64,000 nucleotides of DNA from Marinilabilia salmonicolor JCM 21150 (GCF_000259075.1 NZ_AJKI01000002.1:434001-498000); one strand, 5' to 3'; numbered from the stretch's first letter, positions 34,027-43,189 are shown. Numbers and translations: made by a program. The notes: a model not told the origin generated them from the letters alone.

Positions 34027-36369
34027 ATGGCAGGAAGTCAAACACATGGATTTGATATGGTTATTGAGGTTAGTACAGCGACCATCAATAATCTTGTCTC
34101 CGGCATCTTCGATAATGAAGGTTTTCTTGGTAGTTTATTCCCCGACTCTTATATTCTTGAGAGGTTTGATCTCGAAACCAATTTTAACCGACCGCCGGAT
34201 GTTCCGGCTTCTGCGGAAAACCCCGTGGAATTAATAGCATCGCTCGAGTTTGGAGAAGAAAATACAGGACTGCTTAGAATTGTTGCGGGGATGGTGGTTG
34301 ATCGCTCTGATGAAGACAAGGATCTGGTTCAAATAGATTTCAAGGATCATCTGTTTGTTTGTGAATTATCAATTGACGGCACATCGATAGGGCTGGTCAA
34401 TACTTTTGTGGCGAATAGGCTTAAGGAGCATTCCATTCCGCTTATTCCTATTCCGGTGGATCGATCTTCTTCAGATACGCTTGATATAACCAGAGCTGAT
34501 TTGAAGATTATTGATGATTCCACCGATGAGGATGGAGATGCGTTAGGCGTGATGCTTACCTTTGGGGGAGGGACGGCCGGTAACCTCGGAGCCTTTAACA
34601 GCGCCTTCGCCAGAGAAGGAGCGGGTGCCGCAGTAGCGATTAATTTTGACTGGCTGTGCCGGAATATAGGGCCCAGAATAGAAGAATCTATCGGGCTTTC
34701 CGAAGGGGCGTTTAGTAATTGTCGTTTCCGCGGAAATCACACAATAAAAGACGGAGTAAAACTTACCGAACTTGATATTGCACCCGGTGATGATAACATA
34801 CAAGTATCCGGTAAGGTTAAGAAATCAGGCACTTGTTACGAGGCTTCAGGAGAAATAGGAGCCCGTATTTTCGTATCCATTCAGGCCGGTGAATTGAGAG
34901 TTCGTTTTGAAACAGATGATCCCGATATTGATGTGGATATTCCCTGGTATTGTTATCTTGCAGGTGGAATTCTGGGAGCTCTTGGCGGTATCCTGATTGG
35001 AGTCATCTCCTCCATCGTGGGTGCTATCTTGATTCCATTGATATTGTGGATTGCTCAATCTGTGATAGAATCCACCGTAAGTAATATTGCCGGTCAGGTA
35101 ACGGATGCAATCGGAGGGGCAGGAGTAACAGTTCCTCTGGTGGGTGTGGACAATGTACTTGACCGCGCCTTTATTGATGACCTGACGATTACTTATGACT
35201 TGTTTCCGGAAGAGTATGCAGAAGTTAAATCGGAAGGCAACCTGACCCTTCGAAATGGTTATTTTCTGGATTTGGATAACGGAATTGTGAAGAGCAGCAA
35301 CTTTAGCGGAGCTGAATTTCAATTAGAAGGTATCCACATGGGGCGAAAGTTGAAAACCCTGTGTGGAACATCACTGGGTATTGGCAGGATGCCTGATTTT
35401 CCGAAGGCCAGAAGATTTCATCTGTATCGGCTGACATATGGGGAGGTTAATGAGGTACCTTTTGACCAGGTTGCGGTATATGTAGATTTTCCGCTGCCTT
35501 GGATTGAAGATAAGTATGTTTGTTCCCGAAGAGTATTTGGTGCAAAAACATCGGATGGATGCCTGAGTCTTTTTCAGGTATATCATGTGGATGATTCGCA
35601 CTATTACATTCGTTATCGTACGTATCAAATGGAGTCGTCAACGGTGCGTATTGTCGGAGCCTTCAGATGCCGGCCTGCATGGGTGAATTTTGAGGTGGCC
35701 GAAATAAACTATACCCCAGCTGTTGAACTAAACAGTCACTTTAGGGAAATGGTACAGCTGGAATTTGATGAGAAGTCACTGGATTTAATTGATGAAGTTG
35801 AGGCTGTCAGGAGTGATTGTGTTGATGAAAAAACGAGCCTGCAGGTTGCTTTAAAAAACGCGATACCAGTCGTTGATTCTAATTTCGAACCTGTTTATGG
35901 TGAAACATTAACGCTGGATAAGCAAATTTTTGATTACCATAAAGCTGTTGGTGACTGGAAGGAAAGACGGCTTCCGGTAAGAAAAAGTAAAACTGGTCGT
36001 TTTCGGGCTTCGGTGGATGGAGATGCGGTTGTTTCTTCAGTCAACTGGTCTGTTGACGGGTATGGACTTAAGCCGGAAACAGAAGGTGAAGTCCGTGTGC
36101 AAGGCGAAATCTTTGAATATAAAACATTCGGTAATTATCTGATTTTATCATCCAATTCGGGAAAAGAGATGGAAGTTCCCCTAAAAGTGATTGTTGTTAC
36201 TGAGAAAGGGTCTGTATTTACAGAAATCCGGTGCGTTCCATTCGAAAATGACTGTGGTTATACGGTGAGAAGAATCCCATTGTTCATGGAGTACATTGAA
36301 AAATTCAGTTCCGAATTCGGGATTGTGAAAGCACCGTCAAAGAAACCTGAACTGATAATTGCGCGTTAA
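34027..36369 (+). CDS. 780-residue protein with glycine-rich hydrophobic centre, possibly TULIP-like
   Basis: No signal peptide. Residues ~1-300 begin HGFDMVIEVSTATINNLVSG, a pattern resembling TULIP (BPI/P47-like) lipid-binding domains: an amphipathic helix wrapped by long strands with repeated charged turns. Residues ~307-365 are hydrophobic and glycine-rich (CYLAGGILGALGGILIGVIS and onward), wide enough for two membrane passes or a lipid-inserting hairpin. After that come a second strand-rich half (~370-600) and a C-terminal ~180-residue domain with CVDEKTSLQVALKNAIPVVD and ending KKPELIIAR. Cysteines are scattered. I do not recognise the full protein. Placed directly after the small DP-motif gene and near PLD-like and YiiX-like enzymes, a lipid-related role is the best guess. 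Confidence 0.7.
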   Translation: MAGSQTHGFDMVIEVSTATINNLVSGIFDNEGFLGSLFPDSYILERFDLETNFNRPPDVPASAENPVELIASLEFGEENTGLLRIVAGMVVDRSDEDKDLVQIDFKDHLFVCELSIDGTSIGLVNTFVANRLKEHSIPLIPIPVDRSSSDTLDITRADLKIIDDSTDEDGDALGVMLTFGGGTAGNLGAFNSAFAREGAGAAVAINFDWLCRNIGPRIEESIGLSEGAFSNCRFRGNHTIKDGVKLTELDIAPGDDNIQVSGKVKKSGTCYEASGEIGARIFVSIQAGELRVRFETDDPDIDVDIPWYCYLAGGILGALGGILIGVISSIVGAILIPLILWIAQSVIESTVSNIAGQVTDAIGGAGVTVPLVGVDNVLDRAFIDDLTITYDLFPEEYAEVKSEGNLTLRNGYFLDLDNGIVKSSNFSGAEFQLEGIHMGRKLKTLCGTSLGIGRMPDFPKARRFHLYRLTYGEVNEVPFDQVAVYVDFPLPWIEDKYVCSRRVFGAKTSDGCLSLFQVYHVDDSHYYIRYRTYQMESSTVRIVGAFRCRPAWVNFEVAEINYTPAVELNSHFREMVQLEFDEKSLDLIDEVEAVRSDCVDEKTSLQVALKNAIPVVDSNFEPVYGETLTLDKQIFDYHKAVGDWKERRLPVRKSKTGRFRASVDGDAVVSSVNWSVDGYGLKPETEGEVRVQGEIFEYKTFGNYLILSSNSGKEMEVPLKVIVVTEKGSVFTEIRCVPFENDCGYTVRRIPLFMEYIEKFSSEFGIVKAPSKKPELIIAR

Positions 36370-36397
36370 GGATTGGATGTTTCAGGAATCATTTTCA

Positions 36398-36455
36398 GAG
36401 GCTCATTGGAGTGCAAAGATCCCGGGAAACCAGGTTCTTCTTTGCACTCTGTGAG
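36398..36455 (+). terminator. Long imperfect hairpin ending the accessory block
   Basis: GGCTCATTGGAGTGCAAAGA pairs with TCTTTGCACTCTGTGAGCC (a few mismatches or a bulge) with a ~19-base loop. Only TTTG follows, so it is a weak intrinsic terminator by sequence. Confidence 0.45.
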
Positions 36456-36573
36456 CCTTTGTATTGTCATTGCAGGCTTTCAGTCTATTTAAATTATCAG
36501 AGTTGTTGAATGCAGATGATTGGGGATTTTGAACCATCCATTACAGAAAGTTTATTTCGTTATTTTTGCCGTG

Positions 36574-37356
36574 ATGGATTATAAAATGCATTTATACCGC
36601 AGGGAAGAAATGACAGGTCCTGCTTTTTTGTTCCTGCATGGATTTCTGGAAAGTGGTGACGTATGGCTTCCCTGGGCTGAGAAAATGGCGCTCAACGGAT
36701 CATTGTATATTCCCGATTTGCCGGGACATGGAAAATCAAAAGCCCGGGAGGATGGGGAAATGTTTCCTGACTGGGCCGCACATTTGATGGGCGTCATAGA
36801 TCAGCATCAATCAACAGACGGACCGGTGCATGTCATCGGGCATTCCATGGGGGGGTATCTTGCTCTGGAGATGGCGCTTCTTTATCCCCGCAGAATTGGG
36901 AAGATTGTTCTATTGCATTCCACGCCAATGCCCGACACTCCTGTCCAGATAGAAAGGCGCAAAAGGCAAATTGATTTGATCCGAAAAGGTAGAAAGTCTT
37001 TGTTGATAAAAAATGTTGGACCGTCGATGCTGGCACCTGAAAACAGAGAACGTCTTGCAATCCGTGGGCATAAACTGAAATCCGAAGCTGACAGATGTTC
37101 TGCGGAAGGAATGATAAAAACACTCAGGGCAATTATGAACCGCTCTGATTACCGGAAGTTGATGAATCAAAAAATGAAGGATGTTTTGCTGATAACCGGA
37201 AGCGAAGATCCTTTTATGCCCGCAGATTATTACAAAACCCTTTTGTTGCAATATCCCCAAATGGCTCATTGTCATTTCACAGGTTGTGGTCACGCTTCAT
37301 TCCTCGAATACCCTGAGGTCTCGTTGCAGGTGGTAAAGAGGTTTTTGGAGAAGTAA
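36574..37356 (+). CDS. Alpha/beta hydrolase
   Basis: About 260 residues of the alpha/beta-hydrolase fold. The oxyanion segment FLFLHGFLESGDVW precedes the nucleophile elbow GHSMGGYLA (Ser, about residue 91); the acid is probably the Asp of LLITGSEDPFMP and the base His of GCGHASFLEYP. No signal peptide. Substrate unknown; the style matches small esterases or MhpC-like hydrolases. A TATTTTTG -7 box at 36561-36568 places transcription start near this ATG, so initiation may be leaderless here or at the ATG at 36586; an upstream in-frame start at 36520 is unlikely. Confidence 0.87.
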   Translation: MDYKMHLYRREEMTGPAFLFLHGFLESGDVWLPWAEKMALNGSLYIPDLPGHGKSKAREDGEMFPDWAAHLMGVIDQHQSTDGPVHVIGHSMGGYLALEMALLYPRRIGKIVLLHSTPMPDTPVQIERRKRQIDLIRKGRKSLLIKNVGPSMLAPENRERLAIRGHKLKSEADRCSAEGMIKTLRAIMNRSDYRKLMNQKMKDVLLITGSEDPFMPADYYKTLLLQYPQMAHCHFTGCGHASFLEYPEVSLQVVKRFLEK

Positions 37357-37471
37357 TATGCTTTGAATTATTGGGGTGCGGCTGGAGAAAAAAGTTGCTT
37401 TTCGAAGTTACTGACGATAGATTTGGCTGATTGATAAAGTGTCTCTTGTTTCGTAATATTCCAAAGTTTTA

Positions 37472-37479
37472 TATTTTTG
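37472..37479 (+). promoter_or_regulatory. Predicted promoter (-7 box) of frr
   Basis: TATTTTTG matches TAnnTTTG, with TTG about 22 bases upstream as a possible -33. The inferred start site near 37485 is directly before a large inverted repeat. Confidence 0.5.
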
Positions 37480-37486
37480 TTGACAA

Positions 37487-37564
37487 TTAACCTGCTTTCT
37501 TCATGAATTATTGTAATGGATACTTGTGCATCGGAATAAATTATTTGTGAAGAAAGCAGGTTAA
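37487..37564 (+). promoter_or_regulatory. 17-bp inverted repeat in the frr leader
   Basis: TTAACCTGCTTTCTTCA (37487-37503) and its exact complement (37548-37564) flank 44 bases. Following the predicted promoter, the hairpin would form the very 5' end of the frr mRNA, ending 44 bases before the ATG. It could stabilise or regulate the transcript, or be a mobile fold-back element. Confidence 0.6.
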
Positions 37565-37608
37565 ATGAATATGAAATTAATTTTTTACCAACCAATACAT
37601 TTACAATC

Positions 37609-38172
37609 ATGGAAGATGATGTTCAAATTTTGCTGGAAAGCGCAGAAGAAAATATGCAAAAAGCCATCGACCATCTCGACCGGGAGTTGGGTAAAGTCCG
37701 TGCCGGTAAAGCAAACCCCAAGATGCTGGATGGAATAATGGTAGATTATTACGGTTCCATGACACCGCTGCAGCAGGTGGCCAGTATCAACACTCCGGAT
37801 CCGCGGACCATCGCTGTTCAGCCCTGGGAGCGTGGAATGATCGGACCTATTGAAAAGGCTATAATGAATGCCAATCTGGGGCTTAATCCGGACAACAATG
37901 GTGAGTTGGTTCGTATAAATATTCCACCTCTCACCGAAGAACGTCGTCAGGGGCTTGTAAAGCAGGTGAAAAAAGAGGGAGAAGAAGCCCGTATTAGTAT
38001 CCGCAATGGCCGCCGTGATGTTATGAACGATCTGAAAAAACTAAAGAAAGATGGCCTGCCTGAGGATATGGAAAAAGATGCCGAAGAACAGGTACAAAAA
38101 CTCACAGATAATTTCACCAAGAGAGTGGATGAACTTCTGGAGAAAAAGGAAAAGGATATTATGACAGTATAG
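37609..38172 (+). CDS. frr: Ribosome recycling factor
   Basis: 187 residues, normal length. Splits the post-termination ribosome with EF-G. Family signatures: LDRELGKVRAGKANPKMLDG, VDYYGSMTPLQQVASINTPD, RTIAVQPWE, and PPLTEERRQGLVKQVKKEGE, with the C-terminal long helix ending KEKDIMTV. Not next to pyrH or tsf in this window. Its leader holds a 17-bp-stem hairpin, and a fold-back repeat lies downstream. Confidence 0.97.
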   Translation: MEDDVQILLESAEENMQKAIDHLDRELGKVRAGKANPKMLDGIMVDYYGSMTPLQQVASINTPDPRTIAVQPWERGMIGPIEKAIMNANLGLNPDNNGELVRINIPPLTEERRQGLVKQVKKEGEEARISIRNGRRDVMNDLKKLKKDGLPEDMEKDAEEQVQKLTDNFTKRVDELLEKKEKDIMTV

Positions 38173-38200
38173 CCTGCATTATTCACAAATAATCTATTCT

Positions 38201-38317
38201 GATGTCCAACTATCAGCAAAATACAAGCGTCCTCGCCAAATTTGATTTAAAAATAGTTCACTATTTGCTGCATCAAATTTGCTTGTGTCTGCCTGTATTT
38301 CTTGATGTTAGAACATC
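38201..38317. repeat. Fold-back repeat, diverged family A copy 3
   Basis: 117 bp. GATGTCCAACTATCAGCAAA at the left pairs imperfectly with the right end (ending CTTGATGTTAGAACATC). Inside, CAAATTTGAT/ATCAAATTTG form a 10-bp stem around a central hairpin AAATAGTTCACTATTT. Same nested layout as 19955-20076 and 62024-62147, but the outer sequence is much diverged. It lies between frr and its terminator. Confidence 0.55.
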
Positions 38318-38368
38318 TCATAATGATAATTCATGAATAAAGCAGGATAGAAAAATTATTCAATCAAT

Positions 38369-38405
38369 AAAAAAACGTCCACTGAATTTCGGTGGACGTT
38401 TTTTT
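38369..38405. terminator. Bidirectional terminator between frr and the CPBP gene
   Basis: AACGTCCAC (38374-38382) pairs with GTGGACGTT (38392-38400), flanked by A-run and T-run, so it can stop transcription from both convergent genes. Confidence 0.85.
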
Positions 38406-38416
38406 GTGCTTTTATA

Positions 38417-39319
38417 TCAGGATTTAAGTGAATTCTCTTTTCTGAAAAACGCCCAGGAAAGCCAAAACAACAGGACTACTGATGGTAGAAGCCACACGGG
38501 TGAAAGCATTTCAGCTTCAGGCTCCAACGGGTTTATATCAGGATTTGTGTGCCGGTAGAAATAGAAGATTGCCAAAGAAAGAAAGTTGTTAGCAAAATGC
38601 CCTGCAACGGGATACCAGAGGTTCTTGCTCCACACCATTAAATACCCCAGCGCAAGACCAAGGAAAAACCGAGGCATAAAGGTAAAAAATTGCAGGTGTA
38701 TGGCGCTGAAAAGAAATGCCGTTACCAACACTGCTAAATGTTTGCTGCGGAACCACTCTCCAAAAACAGGTTGCAATACACCTCTGAAAAGCATCTCTTC
38801 GCCAAGTGCCGGAAGAATGGCAATCATCAGGATATTCAGCAGAAGAATTGCAGGGGCGTCAGTATCCAGAATCTGAAAGATAAAATCTGCAGCATTTTCT
38901 TCCGACCGGGCCATCCATTGTTCCAGTCCCCGGAGCGCATCCGGTAATTCCATGGAGCTGTTCCATATGCCCAGGTAGCTTACCAGTGGTTGTGAAACCA
39001 GGATAATCAGTAAGCTCAGGATGACGGAGCCTCCCTGAGGTTTTGAGAAACCAATTCCGCGAGTCAGATGTCCCCAAAAAAGCAATCCCGCCAACAATGA
39101 CGGGATAATAAAAACCGATATGCTTTGTACAATCTGGAAATAGCGAAGCATTCCTGTTGTCAAGGAGGCTTGAGGCCCATCAAGCAGAGATAGTCCATCC
39201 GAAAAGGGAAGGGCTGCCAGCACTGCAATCAATGAAAAGACCATGAAGCTGGTGAAAACCAACAGTACGGTAACCAGCAGCTTTCCAAATCCCCCCAGGT
39301 GACTCCACATTTCCTTCAT
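38417..39319 (-). CDS. CPBP-family intramembrane metalloprotease
   Basis: 300-residue membrane protein with about eight helices, CAAX-protease/bacteriocin-processing (CPBP, ABI) family. The catalytic motifs are complete: EEMLFRGVLQPVF (EExxxR), FLFSAIHLQF (FxxxH), and the late GHFANN (HxxxN/B). Such proteases cut hydrophobic substrates in the membrane; bacterial substrates are mostly unknown. It follows tyrS by only six bases on the same strand, so it is part of that transcript. Confidence 0.9.
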   Translation of the reverse strand: MKEMWSHLGGFGKLLVTVLLVFTSFMVFSLIAVLAALPFSDGLSLLDGPQASLTTGMLRYFQIVQSISVFIIPSLLAGLLFWGHLTRGIGFSKPQGGSVILSLLIILVSQPLVSYLGIWNSSMELPDALRGLEQWMARSEENAADFIFQILDTDAPAILLLNILMIAILPALGEEMLFRGVLQPVFGEWFRSKHLAVLVTAFLFSAIHLQFFTFMPRFFLGLALGYLMVWSKNLWYPVAGHFANNFLSLAIFYFYRHTNPDINPLEPEAEMLSPVWLLPSVVLLFWLSWAFFRKENSLKS

Positions 39320-39325
39320 GTTGAA

Positions 39326-40618
39326 TTATTCAGCAATGATGAGAAAATAGTTTTTCTTGCCCTTTTGTATCAGCAGGTATTTGTCGTTGAGCAAATCGTT
39401 GGTGGTGACGATCAGATCGTCTGAAGTAACTTTTTCTTTATTAAGCCCCAGTCCGCCACCTTTAATGGTTCGGCGAGCCTCGCCTTTACTGGGTAAAGCT
39501 TCTGTTTTCTCAGCGACCAAATCCATGATTCCGATGCCTGAAGCCAACTCCTCTTTACTGATGTTGAAGGTAGGAACTCCGTCAAAAACAGCCAAAAGCG
39601 TTTTTTCGTCCAGTTTGCGAAGAGTATTGGTAACCCCTTTGCCGAAAAGGATTTGTGAAGCCTCAATGGCCGTTTCCAGCGCTTCTTTGCCGTGTACCAG
39701 TTCGGTGACGATTTCGGCAAGGCGCTTCTGTAATTTGCGCATATGAGGTGCTTCCTGATGCTCTGCGACCAAGGCTTCCACTTCTTTTTTCGATAGAAGG
39801 GTGAAAATTTTGATGTATTTTTCAGCATCTGAGTCTGAGGTGTTCAGCCAGAACTGATAGAATGCGTAAGGACTGGTTCGCTCCGGATCGAGCCATACAT
39901 TGCCTGATTCCGTTTTACCGAACTTCCCTCCGTCGGCTTTGGTGATCAGCGGACAGGTCAGGGCAAACGCCTCTCCTCCGGTTTTTCGGCGGATAAGTTC
40001 TGTGCCTGTGGTGATGTTTCCCCACTGGTCGGAGCCCCCCATCTGGAGTTTACAGCCTTTTTGGTTGAATAAGTGCAGGAAATCGTATCCCTGAACCAAC
40101 TGGTAAGTGAATTCGGTGAATGAGAGTCCTTCGCGGGATTCACTGCCCAGACGTTTTTTTACCGAGTCTTTTGACATCATATAATTGACCGTGATGTGCT
40201 TGCCTACGTCACGGATAAATTCAAGGAAAGAAAACTCCTTCATCCAGTCGTAGTTGTTGACCAGTTCGGCCGCATTGGGCTTGTCGGAATAAAAGTCCAG
40301 AAACTTCGCCAGCTGCTTTTTCAGGCTGTTTTCATTGTGGCGCAGGGTTTTTTCATCCAACAGGTTACGTTCCTGGGATTTTCCGGAAGGATCTCCAATC
40401 ATTCCGGTAGCACCACCAACCAAAGCGATGGGTTTATGTCCGCCCATCTGAAAGTGGCGCAACATCATCACCCCTACCAGGTGACCAATGTGCAACGAAT
40501 CGGCTGTGGGATCAATGCCCACATAGGCTGCGGTCATTTCCTTTTCCAGTTGTTCCTCTGTCCCGGGCATGATGTCGTGAATCATACCGCGCCATTTCAG
40601 TTCTTCTACGAAATTCAT
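39326..40618 (-). CDS. tyrS: Tyrosyl-tRNA synthetase
   Basis: 430-residue class I synthetase charging tRNA-Tyr. Starts [20 protein letters not shown], the usual family N-terminus. HIGH is in [14 protein letters not shown], the ATP-site KMSKS counterpart is KFGKTESG, and [13 protein letters not shown] is the tyrosine pocket. The C-terminal S4 RNA-binding domain ends in [19 protein letters not shown]. An upstream in-frame extension (18 codons) is not conserved-looking. A predicted -7 box at 40670-40677 fits this start. Confidence 0.97.
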   Translation of the reverse strand: MNFVEELKWRGMIHDIMPGTEEQLEKEMTAAYVGIDPTADSLHIGHLVGVMMLRHFQMGGHKPIALVGGATGMIGDPSGKSQERNLLDEKTLRHNENSLKKQLAKFLDFYSDKPNAAELVNNYDWMKEFSFLEFIRDVGKHITVNYMMSKDSVKKRLGSESREGLSFTEFTYQLVQGYDFLHLFNQKGCKLQMGGSDQWGNITTGTELIRRKTGGEAFALTCPLITKADGGKFGKTESGNVWLDPERTSPYAFYQFWLNTSDSDAEKYIKIFTLLSKKEVEALVAEHQEAPHMRKLQKRLAEIVTELVHGKEALETAIEASQILFGKGVTNTLRKLDEKTLLAVFDGVPTFNISKEELASGIGIMDLVAEKTEALPSKGEARRTIKGGGLGLNKEKVTSDDLIVTTNDLLNDKYLLIQKGKKNYFLIIAE

Positions 40619-40669
40619 ATTTGTAAAATTTTCAGTATCTGGAATTATCAGATTTTGCTTTAGAATCGG

Positions 40670-40677
40670 CAAAAATA
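40670..40677 (-). promoter_or_regulatory. Predicted -7 box of tyrS
   Basis: TATTTTTG on the minus strand, about 52 bases before the tyrS ATG, leaving a leader of about 45 bases. No T-box-like structure was seen. Confidence 0.5.
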
Positions 40678-40746
40678 CAAATAAATATTGATACAGTTCT
40701 TTAACCTACCTTATACATTAGACAGGGAAGGTGTAAACAGGCTGAA

Positions 40747-40787
40747 CCCTCTCATTATTGGTCGCATCGCGACCAATAATGAGAGGG
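40747..40787. repeat. 19-bp perfect hairpin with 3-base loop
   Basis: CCCTCTCATTATTGGTCGC, loop ATC, then the exact complement. It lies upstream of the tyrS promoter and 116 bases past the cvpA stop. No T-run follows on either strand, so it is not a standard terminator. Confidence 0.75.
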
Positions 40788-40902
40788 GGCTATTTATTAC
40801 AATTTTCCCGGAGCAACGTCACCCTGCATTCTGTTAACCTCTGCCATATTAAATAACAAGTACGTCATTGCAAACGTATTGAAGCAATCTCAATCATTCC
40901 GG

Positions 40903-41433
40903 TTAAACTGTTACCGGACTTTGGCCACTGTCTTTGTCAGGACGGAAAAAGTCGTCCAGATCTTTTTCAAAAAGATCAAAAATCATGGGAGCTGCTTTTT
41001 TAACCGGAGGATAGAGTTTGGAGCGTTCCTGTTCTTTTGGGGTCACCACCGATTTTTCGAGGCCAAACACCTGCAATCCAAGTAGCAGTATGCTAATGAT
41101 AAAACCGGCCTTGAGTATGCCGAAAGCCAGTCCCAGAATGCGGTTAAATACACCCAGAGCCACAGCGTTGATGAGTGTATGGAGTAATTGTGCGATAAGG
41201 TGTACTCCAACGACAACAACAATGAATGTGACCAGAAATGCGATAATGGGCATGTGGTCTGACTGGAAAAAACCAGAAAGCAAACGGGCTGTCAGGTCTG
41301 AAAACTGTACGGCAAGAATGATTCCCAGAATTAAGGCAGTGAGACCGGCCAGTTCTTTTACCAGGCCGTTTTTGAGTCCTTTGAGCCCCGCCAGGATAAG
41401 CAGGATCCCCACAATAATATCGAAATAACTCAT
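40903..41433 (-). CDS. CvpA family membrane protein
   Basis: 176 residues, four predicted helices: FDIIVGILLILAGLKGLKNG, ELAGLTALILGIILAVQFSD, a helix with FLVTFIVVVVGVHLIAQLLH, and GLAFGILKAGFIISILLLGL. The C-terminus is a charged cytoplasmic tail. CvpA-type proteins are linked to colicin V production in E. coli and to envelope homeostasis; function here is unknown. Stands alone, divergent from the GH3-like gene. Confidence 0.87.
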   Translation of the reverse strand: MSYFDIIVGILLILAGLKGLKNGLVKELAGLTALILGIILAVQFSDLTARLLSGFFQSDHMPIIAFLVTFIVVVVGVHLIAQLLHTLINAVALGVFNRILGLAFGILKAGFIISILLLGLQVFGLEKSVVTPKEQERSKLYPPVKKAAPMIFDLFEKDLDDFFRPDKDSGQSPVTV

Positions 41434-41520
41434 AGTTTACAGTTTGTGTTGGTGGATGTGGTTGATTGATTGGAACAAAATTATTTATATTTACAATCTA
41501 AACAAAAAACAGACATTTTT

Positions 41521-43032
41521 ATGCCAATTATACCCAGCATTGTAGGACTGTTCAATGCCAGACGGTTGTCGCAAATCGATCTTTTTCGAAAAGCGCCCAT
41601 GGAAGTGCAGGAATCGGTCTTTTTTTCGCTCATCGAACAGGCCAGGGATACCGAATGGGGAAAGGAACATGGTTTTACAGATATCCGGAGTATTCATCAG
41701 TTCCAGGAGCGTGTCCCCGTTCAGGGTTACGAAGGGTTTGAACCTTATGTGGAACGTTTGAAGAAAGGGGAGAAGGATGTTTTGTGGCCCGGTGTAACTC
41801 GCTGGTTCGCCAAATCTTCCGGGACAACTTCCTCTAAAAGCAAGTTTATTCCGGTGACAAAATCTGCTTTGGAATCGTGTCACTTCCGCGGTGGCCGCGA
41901 TGTTTTGGTGCTGTACAACGATAATTACCCGAACAATGAGGTTTTTACAGGGAAAACACTCACGCTTGGCGGTAGTCATCAGATCAATAACTTTAGCAAT
42001 GACTCTTACTACGGCGATTTATCTGCCATTCTGATAGAGAATTTGCCTTTCTGGACACAGTTCCTGAAAACTCCCGGTCCCGATGTGGCCCTGATGGAAG
42101 AGTGGGAAGAGAAGCTGGAGAAGATGACTGAAATTACCACCAAAGAGAATGTGACTTCCCTGGCCGGAGTTCCTTCGTGGTTTTTGGTGTTGATTAAGCA
42201 TATTCTTAAGACCACCGGTAAAACAAATCTTCTTGATATCTGGCCCAATCTGGAGCTGTTTATTCATGGAGGCATTAATTTTACTCCCTACAGGCAACAA
42301 TACAAAGAGCTGATTCCTACCGATAAGATGCATTACATGGAGACTTACAATGCATCGGAGGGTTTTTTCGGTATTCAGGACGATCCGAAATCTTCGTCTA
42401 TGTTGCTCATGCTCGATTATGGGGTGTTTTTTGAGTTTGTCCCTATGGGAGAAGTGGGAAAAGCCCATCCGAAAGCACTAACCCTCGATGAGGTGGAGCT
42501 GAATAAGGATTATGCTATTATTATCAGTACCAACGGAGGATTGTGGCGGTATATGATTGGAGACACGGTTCGGTTTACCCATCGTTATCCTTTCAAGTTT
42601 ATTATTTCGGGACGCACAAAGCATTTCATAAATGCTTTTGGTGAGGAGGTGATCATTGACAATGCCACCAAGGCATTGGATGCAGCATGCGCGGCTACAG
42701 GGGCAGTTATTAAGGAGTATACTGCCGGACCGTTGTATATGAGCACCGGAAGTAAAGGAGCCCACCAGTGGATTATTGAATTTGAAAAAGCTCCGGATTC
42801 GACGGAGAAATTCCGGGATGCACTTGATCAGGGATTGCAGGATGTTAACAGCGATTATGAGGCCAAACGTTACAAAGGCATCACGTTGGATCCTCCGGAT
42901 TTGGTGGTGGCACGGGAAGGTTTGTTTTTTGACTGGATGAAATCACGCAACAAACTGGGGGGGCAGAATAAGGTGCCACGACTTTCCAATAACCGGGATT
43001 ATCTTGATGATCTGTTGAAGTTGAATAAATGA
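41521..43032 (+). CDS. GH3-like acyl-adenylating protein
   Basis: 503 residues of the GH3 family (plant auxin-amido-synthetase relatives in the ANL adenylation superfamily). The N-terminal nucleotide motif is WFAKSSGTTSSKSKFIPVTK, the middle has YNASEGFFGIQDDPKS (equivalent to the YxxSE ATP contact), and the C-terminal part contains LWRYMIGDTVRFTHRYPFKF and INAFGEEV. Bacterial members probably adenylate a carboxylic acid and link it to an amine; substrates are unknown. Start at ATG (MPIIPSIVGLFNARRL), as the TTG 17 codons upstream overlaps a near-consensus -7 box (TATATTTA). Confidence 0.9.
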   Translation: MPIIPSIVGLFNARRLSQIDLFRKAPMEVQESVFFSLIEQARDTEWGKEHGFTDIRSIHQFQERVPVQGYEGFEPYVERLKKGEKDVLWPGVTRWFAKSSGTTSSKSKFIPVTKSALESCHFRGGRDVLVLYNDNYPNNEVFTGKTLTLGGSHQINNFSNDSYYGDLSAILIENLPFWTQFLKTPGPDVALMEEWEEKLEKMTEITTKENVTSLAGVPSWFLVLIKHILKTTGKTNLLDIWPNLELFIHGGINFTPYRQQYKELIPTDKMHYMETYNASEGFFGIQDDPKSSSMLLMLDYGVFFEFVPMGEVGKAHPKALTLDEVELNKDYAIIISTNGGLWRYMIGDTVRFTHRYPFKFIISGRTKHFINAFGEEVIIDNATKALDAACAATGAVIKEYTAGPLYMSTGSKGAHQWIIEFEKAPDSTEKFRDALDQGLQDVNSDYEAKRYKGITLDPPDLVVAREGLFFDWMKSRNKLGGQNKVPRLSNNRDYLDDLLKLNK

Positions 43033-43189
43033 GGTCACTCCGAAAAGTCCGTTTTTACCAACTTATTCGTTGAGCCGTTTTATTTGAATCCTCATTATCT
43101 AATGATAACTCCGTGTTAAAAGGAAACCGTTCGATTTTAATTTGACAAAATTCTTCCTTTTTGGAATAGACTTAATAAAAAAAACGCTG

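Noticed and set aside
37368-37610. 80-residue open frame on the minus strand before frr.
   Set aside because: It covers the inverted repeat and predicted frr promoter, and its composition is not protein-like; treated as chance.
38201-38317. Possible integron attC-like site (contains GTCCAAC near one end and a GTTAGAA near the other, in an imperfect palindrome of about 117 bp).
   Set aside because: The right-hand core does not fit GTTRRRY, there is no integrase or cassette array, and the neighbouring gene is the essential frr. A fold-back repeat explains it better.
40673-40902. T-box or other riboswitch upstream of tyrS.
   Set aside because: The predicted promoter leaves a leader of only about 45 bases, too short for a T-box, and the hairpin at 40747 lies upstream of the promoter.
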